Source of the DNA: Betaproteobacteria bacterium Ga0077523 | GTDB taxonomy: Bacteria; Pseudomonadota; Gammaproteobacteria; Burkholderiales; Ga0077523 | Direction of reading: 5' to 3' | NCBI GenBank assembly: GCA_001464695.1 | Contig: LNDQ01000081.1 | Location: 1-64,000 of the forward strand | DNA length: 64,000 nucleotides | In this document: positions 43,633-52,650 of the stretch, one piece after another | Layout of the letters: each line of letters starts with the position of its first letter | Position numbering within the stretch: the stretch's first letter is position 1 | Program-made: the position numbers and the translations under genes | Notes under the pieces: model-generated | Databases searched by the model: none | The model's input: the letters and a program-made list of their open reading frames with translations, nothing else | What the model was told of the DNA's origin: nothing

Positions 43633-44589
43633 ATGCGAAAACCCGCCACCCGCCTGCCCCCGCTGGAACTCCTCGTGGAGTTCGAAGCGGCCGCGCGCCA
43701 TCTGTCCTTCACCAAAGCGGCCGCCGAGCGCTTCGTGACGCAGTCCGCGATGAGCCGGCGCATCAAGACGCTCGAGGACGATCTCGGCGTGGCACTGTTC
43801 CGGCGTCGCCATCGCGCCCTCGTGCTGACCGACGAAGGGCAGCGTCTGTTCGAGACCTGCACGACCTTGCTCGCGGAACTGCGAACGACGGTGGCGCGCA
43901 TCCGCCAGCCCACCCAGCGTCAGGTGCTCGCCCTCACCACGACGCCGGGACTCGCCTCGCTCTGGCTGATTCCGCGCCTGCCGGCATTCACGCAGGCCCA
44001 TCCCGGCATCGACGTGCGCATCGACGCGAGCTTCCGGCGCCGCGATCTGCGCGGTGAAGGTATCGACGTGGCGATCCGCTACGCCCCCGCCGGTTCCATT
44101 GACGGCACGCAACTGTTCGCGGAAACGGTGCTGCCCGTTTGTTCACCGCAACTGTTGAAGCGCACCGGGCACCCCTTGCGCTCGGCGGCAGACCTACACC
44201 GCTTCCCCCTGCTGCAGATGATGCTGCCGGCAGACGCCGGCATGCCCACGGACTGGGATCCCTGGCTGAAGGCCGTGAACCTGCCCGATCTGGAACCTGC
44301 GGCGACGCTCAGCTTCAACAACTACGACGAGGTCATCGTTGCCGCCGTGGCCGGCCAGGGCATCGCACTGGGCCGCACGCCGTTGATCGACCGCTTGCTC
44401 GAGGAACGCAAGCTGGTCGCGCCGCTCCAGGGCAGTTTCGCCTCACCGCGCGCCTACTTCCTGGTCATCGAACCCGCGGCACGCAACCGGCCCGCGGTGC
44501 GGGCGCTGGAGCAATGGTTGCAGGACGAAGCGGCCCGGCCCGCCGTGTCCGTCAGCCGTCGACCCCGCCGCTCGCGGGCCCCTGGGTGA
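43633..44589 (+). CDS. LysR family transcriptional regulator, GcvA-like
   Basis: 318 residues. N-terminal winged HTH: LSFTKAAAERFVTQSAMSRRI with TLEDDLGVALFRRRHRALVL; C-terminal periplasmic-binding-like effector domain containing LWLIPRLPAFTQAHPGIDVR and VAGQGIALGRTP. The layout matches GcvA-type regulators. Its divergent neighbour is the GNAT gene and the cupin gene beyond, which it may control. Its 3' end overlaps the convergent thrombospondin-repeat protein gene by 38 bp. Confidence 0.9.
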   Translation: MRKPATRLPPLELLVEFEAAARHLSFTKAAAERFVTQSAMSRRIKTLEDDLGVALFRRRHRALVLTDEGQRLFETCTTLLAELRTTVARIRQPTQRQVLALTTTPGLASLWLIPRLPAFTQAHPGIDVRIDASFRRRDLRGEGIDVAIRYAPAGSIDGTQLFAETVLPVCSPQLLKRTGHPLRSAADLHRFPLLQMMLPADAGMPTDWDPWLKAVNLPDLEPAATLSFNNYDEVIVAAVAGQGIALGRTPLIDRLLEERKLVAPLQGSFASPRAYFLVIEPAARNRPAVRALEQWLQDEAARPAVSVSRRPRRSRAPG

Positions 44590-45544
44590 CGAACGAACTC
44601 CAGGGCGAAGTCTGATTCGCGCCGTTGACCGCTCGCACGCGCCAGCTCGCTCTGAAGTACTCCCGAAGGAATGCCTCGCGGACCGCGGCGCGTCCGGTCG
44701 AGAGCACGGCCGGTGCCACCGGCAGGCCGAAAACCGCTCGGACCGAATCGGTCAGCAAGTCCTCCGACTGGCTGAACACCACCGTCACGACCTTTGCTGC
44801 CGGCAGCGCCGGATTGCCCGGGTTCGGATCGATGAAACGGAACTGGATCTCGTAGAAGACCTCACAGCCGTCGGGCTGTCCGTCGATCTTCGCCACCGCG
44901 ACATTGAAGCCCACGGTACCGTGCTTCGTCTGGTTACCTCGCCCCCATTCGAGCGGCGACGGAATGTCGGGCCGTGGCGCGCCTGCGCACGAGCGGTTGA
45001 ACAAGGTGCGCGACGCCGCCAGCGTGGCTCGCAACCGGCGTTCGTCACCTGCGTCGTTGGCTCCGGGACGCACCGGTATCGGACAGCCGCGCGCATCGGT
45101 GGGCACGCCGGCAGCCGTCTTGGGGCACCGGTCCTCCGCATCCGGTACGAGATCGCCGTCGGCGTCGCCGTGCATGAGTGCCGCCTGCGCTGCGGGATCG
45201 GCGGCCAGCACGGCCAGCTTGCGCGATCGATCCTTGCGCGCCGCGCGATAGGCGGTCAGCGACAGCTTGCCGGTGATGAACTGGTGGGCCAGCCGCGCGC
45301 GGTCCGCGTGCACGGTGCCGATCGCGTGAGCCGCTTCGGGCGTCACCGTGGGGTCGAAGCAACTCGCCGCGTCGATCTCGAGTTGCAGGCGTGCGTTGTC
45401 CTGGGAGCCGCTCTTGAGAAACAGGTCGGTCGCGCGGGCACGCGCTTGCTCGAGGCAGGTGTCGATATCCTCGTTCGACGGTGCGGCGCGCACGGTCTGC
45501 GCGCACAGCGCAGCAAGCAGGCCCGCCACGATCAGGAGCTTCAT
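44552..45544 (-). CDS. Exported protein with a thrombospondin type 3 repeat
   Basis: 330 residues. Signal peptide MKLLIVAGLLAALCAQTVRA. Near residue 125 a calcium-binding thrombospondin type 3 unit stands out: DADGDLVPDAEDRCPKTAAG with TDARGCP. N-terminal Cys pair (IDTCLEQARARA, AASCFDPT). The rest is not recognised; the C-terminal half looks like a beta sandwich (FNVAVAKIDGQPDGCEVFYE). Its ATG overlaps the stop of the upstream zinc-hydrolase-like gene (ATGA), so the two are co-translated. Probably secreted to the periplasm or beyond. Confidence 0.75.
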   Translation of the reverse strand: MKLLIVAGLLAALCAQTVRAAPSNEDIDTCLEQARARATDLFLKSGSQDNARLQLEIDAASCFDPTVTPEAAHAIGTVHADRARLAHQFITGKLSLTAYRAARKDRSRKLAVLAADPAAQAALMHGDADGDLVPDAEDRCPKTAAGVPTDARGCPIPVRPGANDAGDERRLRATLAASRTLFNRSCAGAPRPDIPSPLEWGRGNQTKHGTVGFNVAVAKIDGQPDGCEVFYEIQFRFIDPNPGNPALPAAKVVTVVFSQSEDLLTDSVRAVFGLPVAPAVLSTGRAAVREAFLREYFRASWRVRAVNGANQTSPWSSFVTQGPASGGVDG

Positions 45545-47175
45545 GGCGCCACCTCCGTCACCGCCATGAGAAACGCCATCTCCGCGGCGATACCCTCGAT
45601 CAATAGGTCGCGCTGGATCGCCGCCATGGTCGCATTGTCGTAGGCCGAGATCGCCGCATCCTGATCGGCAATGTAGATGACAGATTGCAGGGCCTGGAAC
45701 ACCGCCGGCTGGGCGGTAGCCTTGGTGCGCGCCTCTGCCGCCACGGCCGTGATCAGGTCGCGCACCGGAACTTCGGTCGTGCCATGAGCGGCACGCCAGC
45801 TCTGAATGAATTTACGCCATTTGAAGGCGCGCTTGACCACCTCGCCCACCGTGACCACGGATGCCGCCACGGTAGCCGAGCCTACGAGGTTGTCGTACAC
45901 CATTTCGACGCTGTCCTCGTAGGGCCGGTGCCCGTAACCGGACGCGCCCACGGCGTGCATCGGCACCGAGGCGTCACCCAACGCGTGCAACGGCCAGCCA
46001 ATGCGCTTCGCTTCGAGCGCGGTGCCTCGATTTGCCTTCGCCTCCTGGTAGCCGAACATGCCGAGGTTGTCGACTGCAGTGAGCTGGAGACCGGGAATGG
46101 TCGACGTCTCCCATTGCGCCGCAGTGCGGGTGATCGAATTGCGATGGAAATCGTCACCCGTCGTCCCGCTCGCACCGAGCACGATCTCGTAGTTCTTCGG
46201 CGCCTGCGACTCGGCGTGGTTGACGTGGATGCCGCCCAGGTCGAACAGGAGGATGACGAGATCCTCGGTGACGTCTGTGACACCGCTAGGGCCGGCGCGC
46301 TCCATCAGCTTGGCGGGCTTTTCGTCGAAGGCAGGCGGAAACGCCGGCGTCGGCTTCATGTCGATGAAATGGCCGAACCCGACATAGTCCTCGCTCTCCA
46401 GCGAATCGGCATCGATGCTGGTGATCTCGTCGATGACGATCCCGCCCGCGCCCACGCCCAGGAACGGACAGGCCGCACAGGCGGGCGGAAACAGACTGCA
46501 CGCGAGCAGGCAGACCGAGGCCACCGCCACCGATGTCGCCACGGCAATCTGGCTCAGGATGACCGGATTCTGCAGCGTCTCGAGCGTCGTCGAGCGCAGG
46601 ATCCAGTCCTTCGTCTCCTTGTCGGGTGACGCGGCCCAATAGCCCAGCGTGTTGCCGGTGTAGTCGCGCCCGGTGAATCCACCGGTGTTCACCGACGCCA
46701 GCACTCCGCTCGAGGAGTAGGCAGCGTTGATCGCGCAGACGGGTACGCCGTACCCATAGTGAATGCCGACGGGCAAGCGCACGCCGCCCATGGCCATCTC
46801 CTCGAGCGTGAGCGGGGCTAGCAGCTTCCAGTTGGGCAACGGGCCGCCCATCTCGGCGATGAGGAACGAATCGATGCACGGTGTCGCGTCGTTCGGCAGC
46901 CCCGACTTGAGCGCGCGCAGTCTCGGCACCGCCACGGCAGCGTCGGCAAAGAACGTCTTGAGCGCCGGATCGGCTTTCTCGAGTTGTTCCAGCATCGAAT
47001 GCAGGCGCCCCGACATGCGCTGGCCCTTCGAGAACTTCGACCCCGCCAGCAGCACGTGATAGGCGTAGTCGGTCATGCGTTGATGGACCGATTCGTTGTG
47101 CGCGTACGCCGTCCATGGCGCCGCCAACGTCACGCTCAAGGTCGCAGCGATGAGTCTCGAGAGTCTGCGCGGCAC
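45541..47175 (-). CDS. Exported zinc-dependent phospholipase C / S1-P1 nuclease-like protein
   Basis: 544 residues. Signal peptide RLSRLIAATLSVTLAAPWTA, then AHNESVHQRMTDYAYHVL at the new N-terminus and later DLGGIHVNHAESQAP and PLHALGDASVPMHAVGASGY: the spaced His/Asp pattern of the trinuclear-zinc phospholipase C/S1-P1 fold, although with long insertions (one strongly hydrophobic, AVATSVAVASVCLLACSLFP). Such enzymes cut phospholipids or nucleic acids. The GTG at 47175 has a GGAGG site eight bases upstream. Forms an operon with the thrombospondin-repeat protein gene. Assignment is by motif and is less sure than the fold-level call. Confidence 0.6.
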   Translation of the reverse strand: MPRRLSRLIAATLSVTLAAPWTAYAHNESVHQRMTDYAYHVLLAGSKFSKGQRMSGRLHSMLEQLEKADPALKTFFADAAVAVPRLRALKSGLPNDATPCIDSFLIAEMGGPLPNWKLLAPLTLEEMAMGGVRLPVGIHYGYGVPVCAINAAYSSSGVLASVNTGGFTGRDYTGNTLGYWAASPDKETKDWILRSTTLETLQNPVILSQIAVATSVAVASVCLLACSLFPPACAACPFLGVGAGGIVIDEITSIDADSLESEDYVGFGHFIDMKPTPAFPPAFDEKPAKLMERAGPSGVTDVTEDLVILLFDLGGIHVNHAESQAPKNYEIVLGASGTTGDDFHRNSITRTAAQWETSTIPGLQLTAVDNLGMFGYQEAKANRGTALEAKRIGWPLHALGDASVPMHAVGASGYGHRPYEDSVEMVYDNLVGSATVAASVVTVGEVVKRAFKWRKFIQSWRAAHGTTEVPVRDLITAVAAEARTKATAQPAVFQALQSVIYIADQDAAISAYDNATMAAIQRDLLIEGIAAEMAFLMAVTEVAP

Positions 47176-47438
47176 GATGGTCCCCTCCGTTGGGTACGGG
47201 CGCCAGGATCGATGCCGAAGGGTCGTGGGACCTGAGACGGATCCGTGGCGGCTACCTGCCCGGATCCAATCGCTGCTTGTAAAGAGCGCCGCGCGAATTC
47301 CGGTCGTGCCCGCGCGCCTTGCGATCTGCAAGCAAGCTACGCTTGCGCAGTGCCCCGGTCAAGACGACGCACGCCGGGAATGCTTTCCGGCATGCCGAGT
47401 GCGATCTGCGCGCGGCAATGCAATGCCGACCGAGGTCC

Positions 47439-48425
47439 CTATCCCCGCCTGGCTTCCGCTTCGGCTTCGGCCTCGCGCTGCTTGTAGTCGATCGGCGGCT
47501 CGTGCAGCGCCTGTCTCCGGCTCTTCTCGAGACCCTTCACGACCGCGACGATTGTTTCGTTGTACGGCACCGACAACCCGAGAGCGTGCGCTTCGCGGAC
47601 CAGCGCACCGTTGATCGCTTCGATTTCGGTACGCCGGCCCTGCTCGATGTGCTGCATCATCGACGGCTTGTTGTAGCGGATGCGGCAGTGCTCCTTGATC
47701 TTCTTGCGCGGATCGGGCTCGGCGAGCTTGACGCCCTTGCGCTCGATCACGAGCAGGATCTCGTCGATCACGCGGTCCTGCAGCGCATTCACTTCCGGCG
47801 TGCGGTACATCTCGCCGCTGCGGAGCCCGGTCACCGCGGTCAACGCATTGATGCCGCAGTTCAGCACGAACTTGCTCCAGACGTAGCTCATCGGATCGGA
47901 GATGATCTCGGTCTCGATGCCGGCGGCGTTCAGCATGCGCGCCACTTCACGGATGCGCGGCGTGTCGCGGCCGTCGAGTTCGCCGATCGAAGTCATCCCG
48001 GCATTGGTGTAGGCCGAGCGGCCCGGCGCGGGATTGGCGGCGCTGTTCATGCTGACGCCCGCGACCACGCGCTGGTACCCGAGGGTATCGACCAGCGCTT
48101 CGACGTTGCCGATGCCGTTCTGCAGCGTCATGGCGAAGCCCTCCCGCTTGAGAATGCGCGCCGCGATGGCGGCCGCATCTTTCGTCGCGTTGGCGTCCGT
48201 GAACACGATGGCGAGATCGAACGACGGCAGTCTGTCGGCGTTCGCGTGGGCGTCGATCGCGATGACATGCTCGCCGCGCACCCCTTCCACTTTCAACCCG
48301 TCGCGGCGAATCGCGTCGAGATGGTCCTTGCGCACGTCCAACAGCGTGACGTCGAACCCGGCGCGCAACAGCAGCCCGCCGTAGACGCCGCCCATGGCGC
48401 CGGCGCCGATCATGCAGATCTTCAT
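47439..48425 (-). CDS. 2-Dehydropantoate 2-reductase family protein
   Basis: 328 residues. N-terminal Rossmann motif KICMIGAGAMGGVYGGLLL, then TLQNGIGNVEAL and the catalytic-Lys segment SKFVLNCGINALTAVTGLR. The C-terminal domain has RRTEIEAINGALVREAHALG, LSVPYNETIVAVVKGLE. This is the ApbA/PanE fold; known members reduce ketopantoate to pantoate in coenzyme A synthesis, but the family also includes paralogues with other substrates, and no pan genes are adjacent. ATG 48425. Divergent from the repeat protein gene. Confidence 0.85.
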   Translation of the reverse strand: MKICMIGAGAMGGVYGGLLLRAGFDVTLLDVRKDHLDAIRRDGLKVEGVRGEHVIAIDAHANADRLPSFDLAIVFTDANATKDAAAIAARILKREGFAMTLQNGIGNVEALVDTLGYQRVVAGVSMNSAANPAPGRSAYTNAGMTSIGELDGRDTPRIREVARMLNAAGIETEIISDPMSYVWSKFVLNCGINALTAVTGLRSGEMYRTPEVNALQDRVIDEILLVIERKGVKLAEPDPRKKIKEHCRIRYNKPSMMQHIEQGRRTEIEAINGALVREAHALGLSVPYNETIVAVVKGLEKSRRQALHEPPIDYKQREAEAEAEARRG

Positions 48426-48604
48426 GAAGTTCTCCCCGTTGCGAAGGTCGCCATGATGCCGCATCGGCGGCATGCCGGCGGCGGGACCGAAATGTGATCT
48501 TTTGCGCACCGTTTCGATCAACCCGGGGCGTAGTGTCCATGCCGCAGGCGCCACTTTCGCGGGTGGCACGAATGCACATACCGTTGAACCATGGAGAATC
48601 GAAA

Positions 48605-48913
48605 ATGCGCAACTCTCTCATCGCATCGCTGTTGGTCGCATCCGCCTTCTCGCTCGGCGCCGTGAGCGGTTTCGCGGCCGAGGGCAGCGTCGTCAAGACC
48701 GGCAAGAAAGCCGAGTTCGGCCGCGCCGCCGAAGGCGAAACCATCAAGTCCGGCCGGAAGGCCGAGTTCGGCCGCGCTGCCGAAGGCGACACCATCAAGG
48801 TCGGCAAGAAGCGCGAGTTCGGCCGGGAAGCCGAGGGCGACACGATCCGCTCGGGCAAGCGGGCCGAATTCGGTCGCGCCGCCGACGCCGGCAGCGCGAC
48901 CACCACGAAGTAG
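48605..48913 (+). CDS. Small secreted protein of four 17-residue repeats
   Basis: 102 residues. Signal peptide 1-24 (MRNSLIASLLVASAFSLGAV, then SGFA). Residues 25-92 are four direct 17-residue repeats of consensus AEGDTIKSGKKAEFGRA, all in register, then a short AGSATTTK tail. The mature protein is strongly basic, with no Cys. The DNA repeat is 51 bp (48677-48880). No family is recognised. It has its own terminator (48934). A structural or nucleic-acid/polyanion-binding role in the periplasm is conceivable but unproven. Confidence 0.8.
   Translation: MRNSLIASLLVASAFSLGAVSGFAAEGSVVKTGKKAEFGRAAEGETIKSGRKAEFGRAAEGDTIKVGKKREFGREAEGDTIRSGKRAEFGRAADAGSATTTK
48677..48880 (+). repeat. Four 51-bp in-frame tandem repeats
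   Basis: Encodes residues 25-92 of the secreted repeat protein. The copies differ at a few third-codon and a few replacement positions, so they are not a recent slippage product. Confidence 0.85.
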
Positions 48914-48933
48914 CGGCAGGCCTCCCCTGAAAC

Positions 48934-48972
48934 GGCGGCGGGGCGACGGGAAGCTCCGTCGCCGTCGTTTTT
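48934..48972 (+). terminator. Rho-independent terminator of the repeat protein gene
   Basis: Stem GGCGACGG/CCGTCGCC (48942-48963) with loop gaagct, extended by weaker pairs, then gtcgTTTTTA. 20 bases past the stop codon. Confidence 0.8.
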
Positions 48973-49100
48973 ACCTCCCGTTGCCCGCTGCCGGGAAATC
49001 GGTGCGCACGACGTTGCATGCTGCGCGTCGTCACCGCCACAATGCGCGCTGTCGCGGAGCCACGCTCCGCCCGCATCCGTCATCGTCCACCGGTTCCCCC

Positions 49101-50597
49101 ATGCGCATCGCCATCGGCGGCTTTCAGCACGAGACCAATACCTTCGCCCCCAGCAAGGCCGACTACGACGCCTTCGCGCGCGGCGGCGGATGGCCGCCAT
49201 TGCTCCAGGGTGGCGACCTCTTCGATGGCGTCGCGGGCATCAACCTGCCGATCGCGGGCTTCATCGAAGCAATGAAGACGCGCCACACGCTGATTCCGAC
49301 CGCCTGGGCCGCTGCCAGCCCCTCCGCGCACGTGACGGAGGACGCCTACGAGCGCATCGCCGAGCTGATCGTCGGTGGCATCAAACGCGCGCAAGGAGTC
49401 GACGCGGTCTACCTCGATCTGCACGGCGCGATGGTCACCGAACACCTGGACGATGGCGAAGGCGAACTGCTGGCCCGCGTCCGCAAGATCGTGGGCCCGA
49501 GCGTGCCGGTGGTCGCAAGCCTCGACCTGCACGCGAATGTCACGCAGCGCATGGTGGAACACGCCGAAGCCCTGGTGGCGTACCGCACCTACCCTCACGT
49601 GGACATGGCCGAAACCGGCGCGCGGGTCGCCGCGCTGCTGCAGCGCCGTTTCGATGGCGCCTCGAAGCCGCACGTCGCGGTAAAGCGCGTGCCGTTCCTC
49701 ATCCCCCTCGGTTCCCAATGCACGATGCTGGAACCTACGCAGTCGCTGTATCGCGAGCTGCCGCGATTCGAAGGCAGCGGCGTAACCTCGGCATCGTTCA
49801 CGCCCGGCTTTCCGGCAGCGGACTTCCCCGAATGCGGACCGGTGGTTTTCGCCTACGGCGACGATGCCGGCGGCGTCGCCTGCGCGGCGCAACGGCTCTG
49901 CGAAGCCGTGGAAGCGCGCGAATCCGATTTCGCCCTCGAAGTGCTGTCGCCGGAGGAAGGCGTACGTCGTGCGATGGCCGTGGCTGGACGAGCGGCACGC
50001 CCCGTGGTAATCGCCGACACCCAGGACAATCCTGGTGCCGGCGGCAATTCGGACACCACCGGCATGCTGCGCGCGCTCGTCGGCGCCAATGCGCAGCGCG
50101 CCGCCATGGGGCTTATCGTCGATCCCGAAGCGGCCCGCGCGGCGCATGCCGTCGGCATCGGTGCGAGCCTGGAGATCGCGCTCGGCGGCAAGTCGCGCAT
50201 CCCCGGCGACGCCCCCTTCCAAGGACGCTTCACGGTGGAGCGTCTGTCCGACGGCCGCTTCACCTGCACCGGGCCGTTCTACCGCGGTGCGCGCATGACG
50301 CTGGGGCCTTCCGCCTGCCTGCGCATCGGCGGCGTGCGCGTCGTGGTGGCGTGCGAGAAGCCGCAGATGGCCGATCAGGAGATGTATCGCTTCGTCGGCA
50401 TCGAACCAACGCGCGAGGGTATCCTCGTCAACAAGAGTTCGGTGCATTTCCGCGCCGACTTTACCCCCATCGCCGAGGAGATCCTGGTGTGCAAGGCGCC
50501 GGGACCGATGCTGGCGGACCCGGCGGACTTTCCGTGGAAGCGATTGGCGCCGGGAATCCGGACGAAACCGAACGGAATCGCTTTTGCGGGCGGCTGA
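49101..50597 (+). CDS. M81 family metallopeptidase (MlrC-like)
   Basis: 498 residues. N-terminus MRIAIGGFQHETNTFAPSKA is the family signature; metal-ligand-like residues lie in YLDLHGAMVTEHLDDGEGEL and ASLDLHANVTQRMVEHAEAL. Further blocks: YRTYPHVDMAETGARVAALL and DNPGAGGNSDTTGMLRALVG. MlrC (microcystinase C) degrades linear microcystin products, but most homologues sit in non-toxin bacteria and act on other peptides or amides. No mlrABD genes are near. ATG 49101. Convergent with the rhomboid gene 10 bp away. Confidence 0.87.
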   Translation: MRIAIGGFQHETNTFAPSKADYDAFARGGGWPPLLQGGDLFDGVAGINLPIAGFIEAMKTRHTLIPTAWAAASPSAHVTEDAYERIAELIVGGIKRAQGVDAVYLDLHGAMVTEHLDDGEGELLARVRKIVGPSVPVVASLDLHANVTQRMVEHAEALVAYRTYPHVDMAETGARVAALLQRRFDGASKPHVAVKRVPFLIPLGSQCTMLEPTQSLYRELPRFEGSGVTSASFTPGFPAADFPECGPVVFAYGDDAGGVACAAQRLCEAVEARESDFALEVLSPEEGVRRAMAVAGRAARPVVIADTQDNPGAGGNSDTTGMLRALVGANAQRAAMGLIVDPEAARAAHAVGIGASLEIALGGKSRIPGDAPFQGRFTVERLSDGRFTCTGPFYRGARMTLGPSACLRIGGVRVVVACEKPQMADQEMYRFVGIEPTREGILVNKSSVHFRADFTPIAEEILVCKAPGPMLADPADFPWKRLAPGIRTKPNGIAFAGG

Positions 50598-50607
50598 GGA
50601 ACACCCT

Positions 50608-51210
50608 TCACCGCGAGAACGGCCACCGCCGCCGCCAATACTGCAGCAGGAAGAAGCCCCCCGCGAGCCCTCCGAGGTGCGCGAAATGCGCAACCCCGGA
50701 CTGCGTCCCGGTGACGCCGAGGAACAGTTCGATCAGCCCGTAGATGATCACGAACCAGCGCGCCGGCAGCGGAATCGGCGGGATCAGCAGCATGACGATG
50801 CGGCGCGGAAACAACATGCCGAAGGCAAGCAGCACGCCGAACACGCCACCGGAGGCGCCGACGGTTGGGTACGGCGGTGCGTTCGTGAGACTCATCACGG
50901 CCAGTTGCGCGAGCGCGGCCGTGACGACGCACGAGAGGTAGTACTGAAGATAGCGGCGGGAACCCAGGGCGCGCTCCACGTCGCGACCGAGCATCCAGAG
51001 CCCCAGCATGTTGAAGGCGAGATGCCAGATGTTGCCGTGCAGGAAGCCGTAGGTCAGTACCTGCCACAGCTCGAAGTGCGGAATCTGCGGATGGTTGATC
51101 TGCGCCGGCGGCCACAGGGCAAACGCAGCTTCGAGGCCGAAGCCGAACATGCCCTGCAGCGCGAAGGCGATGATGTTGAGCCCGAGCAGGGCCTGGGTAA
51201 CGGGTGGCAC
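50608..51210 (-). CDS. Rhomboid family intramembrane serine protease
   Basis: 200 residues, about six transmembrane segments. Active site: Ser in PTVGASGGVFGVLLAFGMLF (GASGG) and His in SGVAHFAHLGGLAGGFFLLQ. The HGNIWHLAFNMLGLWMLGRD motif (HxxxHxxxN) in helix 2 is conserved. Cleaves membrane helices within the bilayer. Start GTG at 51210 with AAGGAA upstream; the frame extends further but into non-homologous sequence. A possible role in trimming PEP-CTERM or other exported proteins is only a guess. Divergent from the amidohydrolase gene. Confidence 0.88.
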   Translation of the reverse strand: MPPVTQALLGLNIIAFALQGMFGFGLEAAFALWPPAQINHPQIPHFELWQVLTYGFLHGNIWHLAFNMLGLWMLGRDVERALGSRRYLQYYLSCVVTAALAQLAVMSLTNAPPYPTVGASGGVFGVLLAFGMLFPRRIVMLLIPPIPLPARWFVIIYGLIELFLGVTGTQSGVAHFAHLGGLAGGFFLLQYWRRRWPFSR

Positions 51211-51358
51211 TACGATTCCTTCGAAGACGGGAGCGAAGCGTGGCGGGACGGGCGTGGCCTCGTGCAGGTGGTGCGCGAAAACATCGAATTCAAGACGAAG
51301 GGGCGATGATACCCGGCGCCGCTGGACCGCCGTCCCAGGCAGTGGCACGCTGACGCCC

Positions 51359-52606
51359 ATGAACGAACCGACCCGACCGGAACGGCGCGCATTCCTGCGC
51401 CGAGGCAGCGTGCTGGCGGCAGCGAGCCTGACCGCGTTCGCCGACGAGAAGTTCGACCTGGTGATCCGCGGCGGCGAGGTGATCGACCCCGCTGCATCCG
51501 TGCGCGGCCGGCGCGACGTCGGCATCCGCTGGGGTCGGATCGCTGCGGTCGAGCCGTCGATCGACCCCGGCCGCGCGCTGCAGGCCATCGACGCGAGCGG
51601 GCATCTGGTGGTCCCGGGCCTGGTGGACCTGCATGCCCACGTGTATGCGCAAGGCTCCGCTATCGGGCTGCCGGCCGACGAACTCGCACCGTTCACGGCG
51701 ACGACAACCTACGTGTCTGCCGGTGACGCCGGGGCGGGCAACTTCTCCGCCCTGCGGCACTACATCATCGCGCAGACGCGCTCGCGCATCTTCGCGTTCG
51801 TGCACATCTCGCGCATCGGACTCGCCGGCTTTCCCGTGGGGGAAACGCTCAACATCGACTACGCCGACGTCGACGCGGCCGCAAAGACGGTCGCCGAGAA
51901 CGCCGACGTGGCCCTGGGCGTGAAGGTGCGGATGTCGAAGAACGTCGTGGGCGCGCACGGCCTCGAGCCGCTCGTTCGCGCCATCGCCGCAGCAGAGCGT
52001 GCGGGGCCCGGCTTCCGCGTGCAATGCCACATCGGCGATGCCCCGGGTGAGCTCGCGGCCGTGCTCGATCTGCTGCGCCCCGGCGACATCCTCACCCACG
52101 CCTACAGCGGCGCCGGCAACAACATCGTTCAGGACGGCAGGCTGCTGCCCGCGGCACTCGCCGCGAAGCAGCGCGGCGTCATCATCGACGTCGGACACGG
52201 CGGCGGCAGCTTCGACTACACGGTGGCCGAACCGGCCATGGCCCAGGGGCTCGTTCCCGACACGATCAGCAGCGACATCCACGCGGTCAGCGGCAATACC
52301 CCGGGGCAGCCTTACCTGCCGTGGGTGATGAGCAAGTTCCTCAACCTGGGCGTCACTCTCGAACAGGTCATCGCCATGGCCACCGTCAATCCCGCCCGCG
52401 TGATCGGCCGCGTGGACAAGCTCGGCACGCTCGAAGTCGGCGCACCTGCGGACGTGTCGATCCTGCAGCTCGTCGAAGAACCGGTCACGTTCGTCGACAC
52501 GCGCGGCAATCGTCGCGACGGGAACCGCTGGCTGAAGCCGATCCAGGCGATACGTGCCGGGCGCCCGTTCGGGCGACCCTATCCGATGCCGTTCGCGTAT
52601 CCGTGA
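51359..52606 (+). CDS. Tat-exported amidohydrolase (dihydroorotase-like deacetylase)
   Basis: 415 residues. Tat signal RRAFLRRGSVLAAASLTAFA, then an amidohydrolase barrel: DLVIRGGEVIDPAASVRGRR, metal-binding VVPGLVDLHAHVYAQGS, HIGDAP later, SSDIHAVSGN, and MATVNPARVIGRVDKLGTLE near the end. The group is often annotated as amidohydrolase/deacetylase metallohydrolase (EF_0837/TIGR03583-like). Substrate unknown. ATG 51359. Followed 45 bp later by a glutathione transferase gene in the same direction, possibly one transcript. Confidence 0.83.
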   Translation: MNEPTRPERRAFLRRGSVLAAASLTAFADEKFDLVIRGGEVIDPAASVRGRRDVGIRWGRIAAVEPSIDPGRALQAIDASGHLVVPGLVDLHAHVYAQGSAIGLPADELAPFTATTTYVSAGDAGAGNFSALRHYIIAQTRSRIFAFVHISRIGLAGFPVGETLNIDYADVDAAAKTVAENADVALGVKVRMSKNVVGAHGLEPLVRAIAAAERAGPGFRVQCHIGDAPGELAAVLDLLRPGDILTHAYSGAGNNIVQDGRLLPAALAAKQRGVIIDVGHGGGSFDYTVAEPAMAQGLVPDTISSDIHAVSGNTPGQPYLPWVMSKFLNLGVTLEQVIAMATVNPARVIGRVDKLGTLEVGAPADVSILQLVEEPVTFVDTRGNRRDGNRWLKPIQAIRAGRPFGRPYPMPFAYP

Positions 52607-52650
52607 CCGCGGGCGCGCTGTAGACTCGCGTCAACGATGCAGGAGTAAAG

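Noticed and set aside
48677-48880. CRISPR-like array
   Set aside because: The 51-bp repeats are contiguous, in frame and coding, without spacers; no cas gene is near.
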